Assembly: GCF_000003605.2 (NCBI RefSeq)
Contig: NW_003132851.1
Span: 103,698 to 135,734 of the forward strand
Direction: 5' to 3'
DNA from: Saccoglossus kowalevskii
Taxonomy: Eukaryota; Hemichordata; Enteropneusta; Harrimaniidae
DNA length: 32,037 bases
Below are positions 29,829 through 32,037 of the stretch, piece by piece (positions within the stretch are counted from its first letter, which is position 1; each line of letters begins with the position of its first letter). A program made the position numbers and the translations under genes. The notes under the pieces were generated by a model. That model was given only the letters and a program-made list of their open reading frames with translations. It made no database searches and was not told where the DNA came from.

Positions 29829-32037
29829 GATTTCCAGTCAGAATCAACATTTCAGTGATTATGGAGTCAAAAAACATGACAAATTCTATCTCCACCCCCA
29901 AGAAAATGAATGATTGAACTCTTTCAATTGCCCAACAAATTAGAACCACAAAAATACAATAATTAAGTACAGTCTCAAGTTCAGCTCTTAAATCGAGAAA
30001 GATCAACATTTTTGACTCTATCACAGATGCATAACATAAAACTCAATCATAGTGGCCTGAAAATAAGTTGCTAGATATTTTGCCATTTGAAAATAACAGA
30101 TGGTGCCAGGCAGCCATGCAAAATATAAAACAGGATATTGCAACCTGAATTTTTAGTTTAACAGTGCTCAAATGTGACATTGGTTTAATCTCTACAGCAT
30201 GTAGTAGTTTACTTTATCTGTTTATCTAAACAGTACAAAAGCCAGAATTCCTAATATGGACTCAGGTAGGACACGCACAATTTGTTCCCTGGAATGTGTG
30301 AAAAGTCCCTAGCTATGTCGTCATAACAACCCCCTGCAAAAACATGGCAACATCAACATTTTTTGGTTGAGAATTTTAAATATTACTTGAACTGACAAGA
30401 GTTTGAGGTATTGTGGGTACCTGCACTAATGTTAATGTACATATAAAGCTGTTTGTCATTGCCATGTTTTGACGTCTGATGTATGCTCTGTACTGTCATT
30501 GGTTAAAAAAAACCACACACAGGCTGTGGTGTGGCAACTGGACAAAGAGTGTTTGAAGCATGTACATTTCATGGGCTGGCCTGGAAGTTCAAACATTGAT
30601 TTCACTAAGTGATATTGTTATCTGGTGATCTCACACATTGTACAGACTGTAAACTATAGTCCTTCAATCAGAACCAACGAGTGGAAAAGACACACCTAAA
30701 ATGAGGGCCAAATTTACCAACAAAGTTGATATTCGCCTCATAATGCTATTTCGGGACCAGTTGGTGATTTTCATTTAAAATACGCGGATGATAATATTTT
30801 CTGATATATCAATGAAAATTATTGCAGTATGCCTGGTCTTTGAAATGCAAGGTATTTTGGACATATTTGCGTGGTTACCCATAATTTGCAAAATATCGGA
30901 TAGCAACCGTTGTCTTGGATGTGTCTCAGATACCCATCATTCATTGCAATCCCATGAGGGAGAATGTCATTTGGTTACTCATATAATCAGATGCAGGATA
31001 TTGCTTAGCAACCATACCCATAATGCATTGCAATTCCTAGATGTTGCAGGGCATGTTGCCTTGTATTTTGGTGAAACTGATATTAAGACGGGGATAGTGA
31101 AAAACTCTGAGTAACACTTAAACCCCAGTGACATTCAAAAACGCTGAATCTTTGATCAAAGATGCTGTAAAAATGACTGTTTGATCTTTTCGTAAATGAA
31201 ATATTCATCGTTGATTACGAACGTTATTTGCCAGACGTTTGTCATTTTTACTGATCCGTCAGTAATTAATGTTGTACAAATGTAATTTGATAATTGCTAA
31301 AAAAGAAAAATTCATCCTTCAATTTCCCATAATGCATTTTACTTGTCATCACACATTTAATCTTGCTTTTGTGGATTCGTCTCACCTGGCGTTGATGACA
31401 ATGACAAGAGTCTATGAATACTGATTTACTGTCAGTTAAATCCATCAATACTCTCTGTAACCATGACGATAAAGACACCTTATAATGTGAACTTAAAATA
31501 CAAACTTGACAGATACCTAATTTATCATCTGTAACCCTAATAGTTTTATGGAGTATGGTCTGAAATCAGTATATGTTGGGGAGGCCTTTTATTCTGAAAA
31601 AAATGCTTAAAAAAAACAGTTTCCTTTTCTGATTTAGTTTTAGTGGGTATTATTTATATTCGGTCATTTAGTTAATTCGTACTTGTTACAATGTGTGCTA
31701 ATGTATGTTTGTGACCTTTATAGTACAGGAGTCAATTTATAGTGAAATCGACCATTTGTAGGTTTCTGAGATGCTTGATATATATTCTGTATGATTCAAT
31801 ACGTCAGTGGCTAATAGGCTCGTTTACAATTGGTTCATGATGACGAAGGTGGCTGCTGGCTCACAGAAAACAACTACACGTACGTATCGCATAATTTTAA
31901 ATTCCATTCAAACATTTACCAGCCAAGCAGTTGTGTGAAAGACTATGTTTTCCAAAACAGACACTGAAATATATGTACTGTTAAACAGTATACAAATATA
32001 AATATCTGGACATATGTGTAAATGTGAAAAGATTCCT

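Larger units (their letters stand above)
25471..32037. other. AT-rich region downstream of KLF6/7
   Basis: No gene, RNA gene or transposon was recognised. It may include longer KLF6/7 3'UTR forms. Noted items are the short tandem duplications at 25757 and 29709, poly-A/T tracts, the 27493 palindrome, and the block CCCATAATGCATT occurring at 31016-31028 with a variant at 31327-31338. Open frames up to 116 codons are AT-rich and look random. Confidence 0.5.

Noticed and set aside
30788..31114. 108-codon open frame near the right end
   Set aside because: Contains repeated AT-rich blocks and no recognisable motif; looks like noncoding DNA.

Overview
This is an AT-rich animal nuclear window (roughly 36% G+C by eye) with spliced genes, long introns, degenerate transposons and one 50-N assembly gap (10069-10118). 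The best-supported gene is a complete single-copy-type KLF6/KLF7 zinc-finger transcription factor. With the clan-2 cytochrome P450 copies and the transposon types, this suggests an invertebrate, most plausibly a deuterostome such as a hemichordate, echinoderm or amphioxus. The species cannot be fixed from sequence alone.

Layout. (1) 1-6010 holds two related clan-2 P450 copies in opposite orientation. The left edge carries a minus-strand exon fragment (1-331) that is an inverted copy, about 94% identical by eye, of the plus-strand exon at 4684-5656. Homology continues into the flanking intron to about 665 / 4190. The plus-strand copy (exons about 1897-2242, 4684-5656, 5820-6010) keeps every hallmark motif but has no start codon, an internal TAG and two frameshifts, so it reads as a pseudogene. 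(2) 6019-6250 is a Ty3/gypsy reverse-transcriptase scrap directly behind the P450 stop codon. Behind it lies a tandem repeat (6335-6720) whose inverted relative sits in the P450 first intron (2740-3090). (3) 6725-8640 has no gene but carries CTCF-like motifs and a 17-bp-stem hairpin. (4) 8641-10225 is a DNA transposon bounded by inverted repeats and TTA target duplications, with unrecognised minus-strand coding remnants. (5) 10229-14700 is CpG-retaining intergenic DNA with a 124-bp TTAA-flanked MITE. (6) 14700-24699 is the KLF6/7 gene: a promoter with two perfect CArG boxes and three CCAAT boxes, then three coding exons (15128-15229, 20278-20851, 24524-24699) encoding 283 residues, with RFX X-box-like motifs in its introns. 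(7) 24700-32037 is 3'UTR followed by AT-rich intergenic DNA with short tandem duplications and no convincing gene.

The two gene neighbourhoods look functionally unrelated. The KLF6/7 gene appears intact. Its promoter suggests serum-response (SRF) control, as expected of an immediate-early regulator, while the P450 side looks like a decaying, rearranged tandem-family locus. I found no CRISPR, operon or other prokaryote-type system and no wholly new gene system. The most interesting leads are the paired CArG promoter, the RFX motif cluster, the inverted P450 duplication and the unclassified coding remnants in the TTA-flanked transposon.
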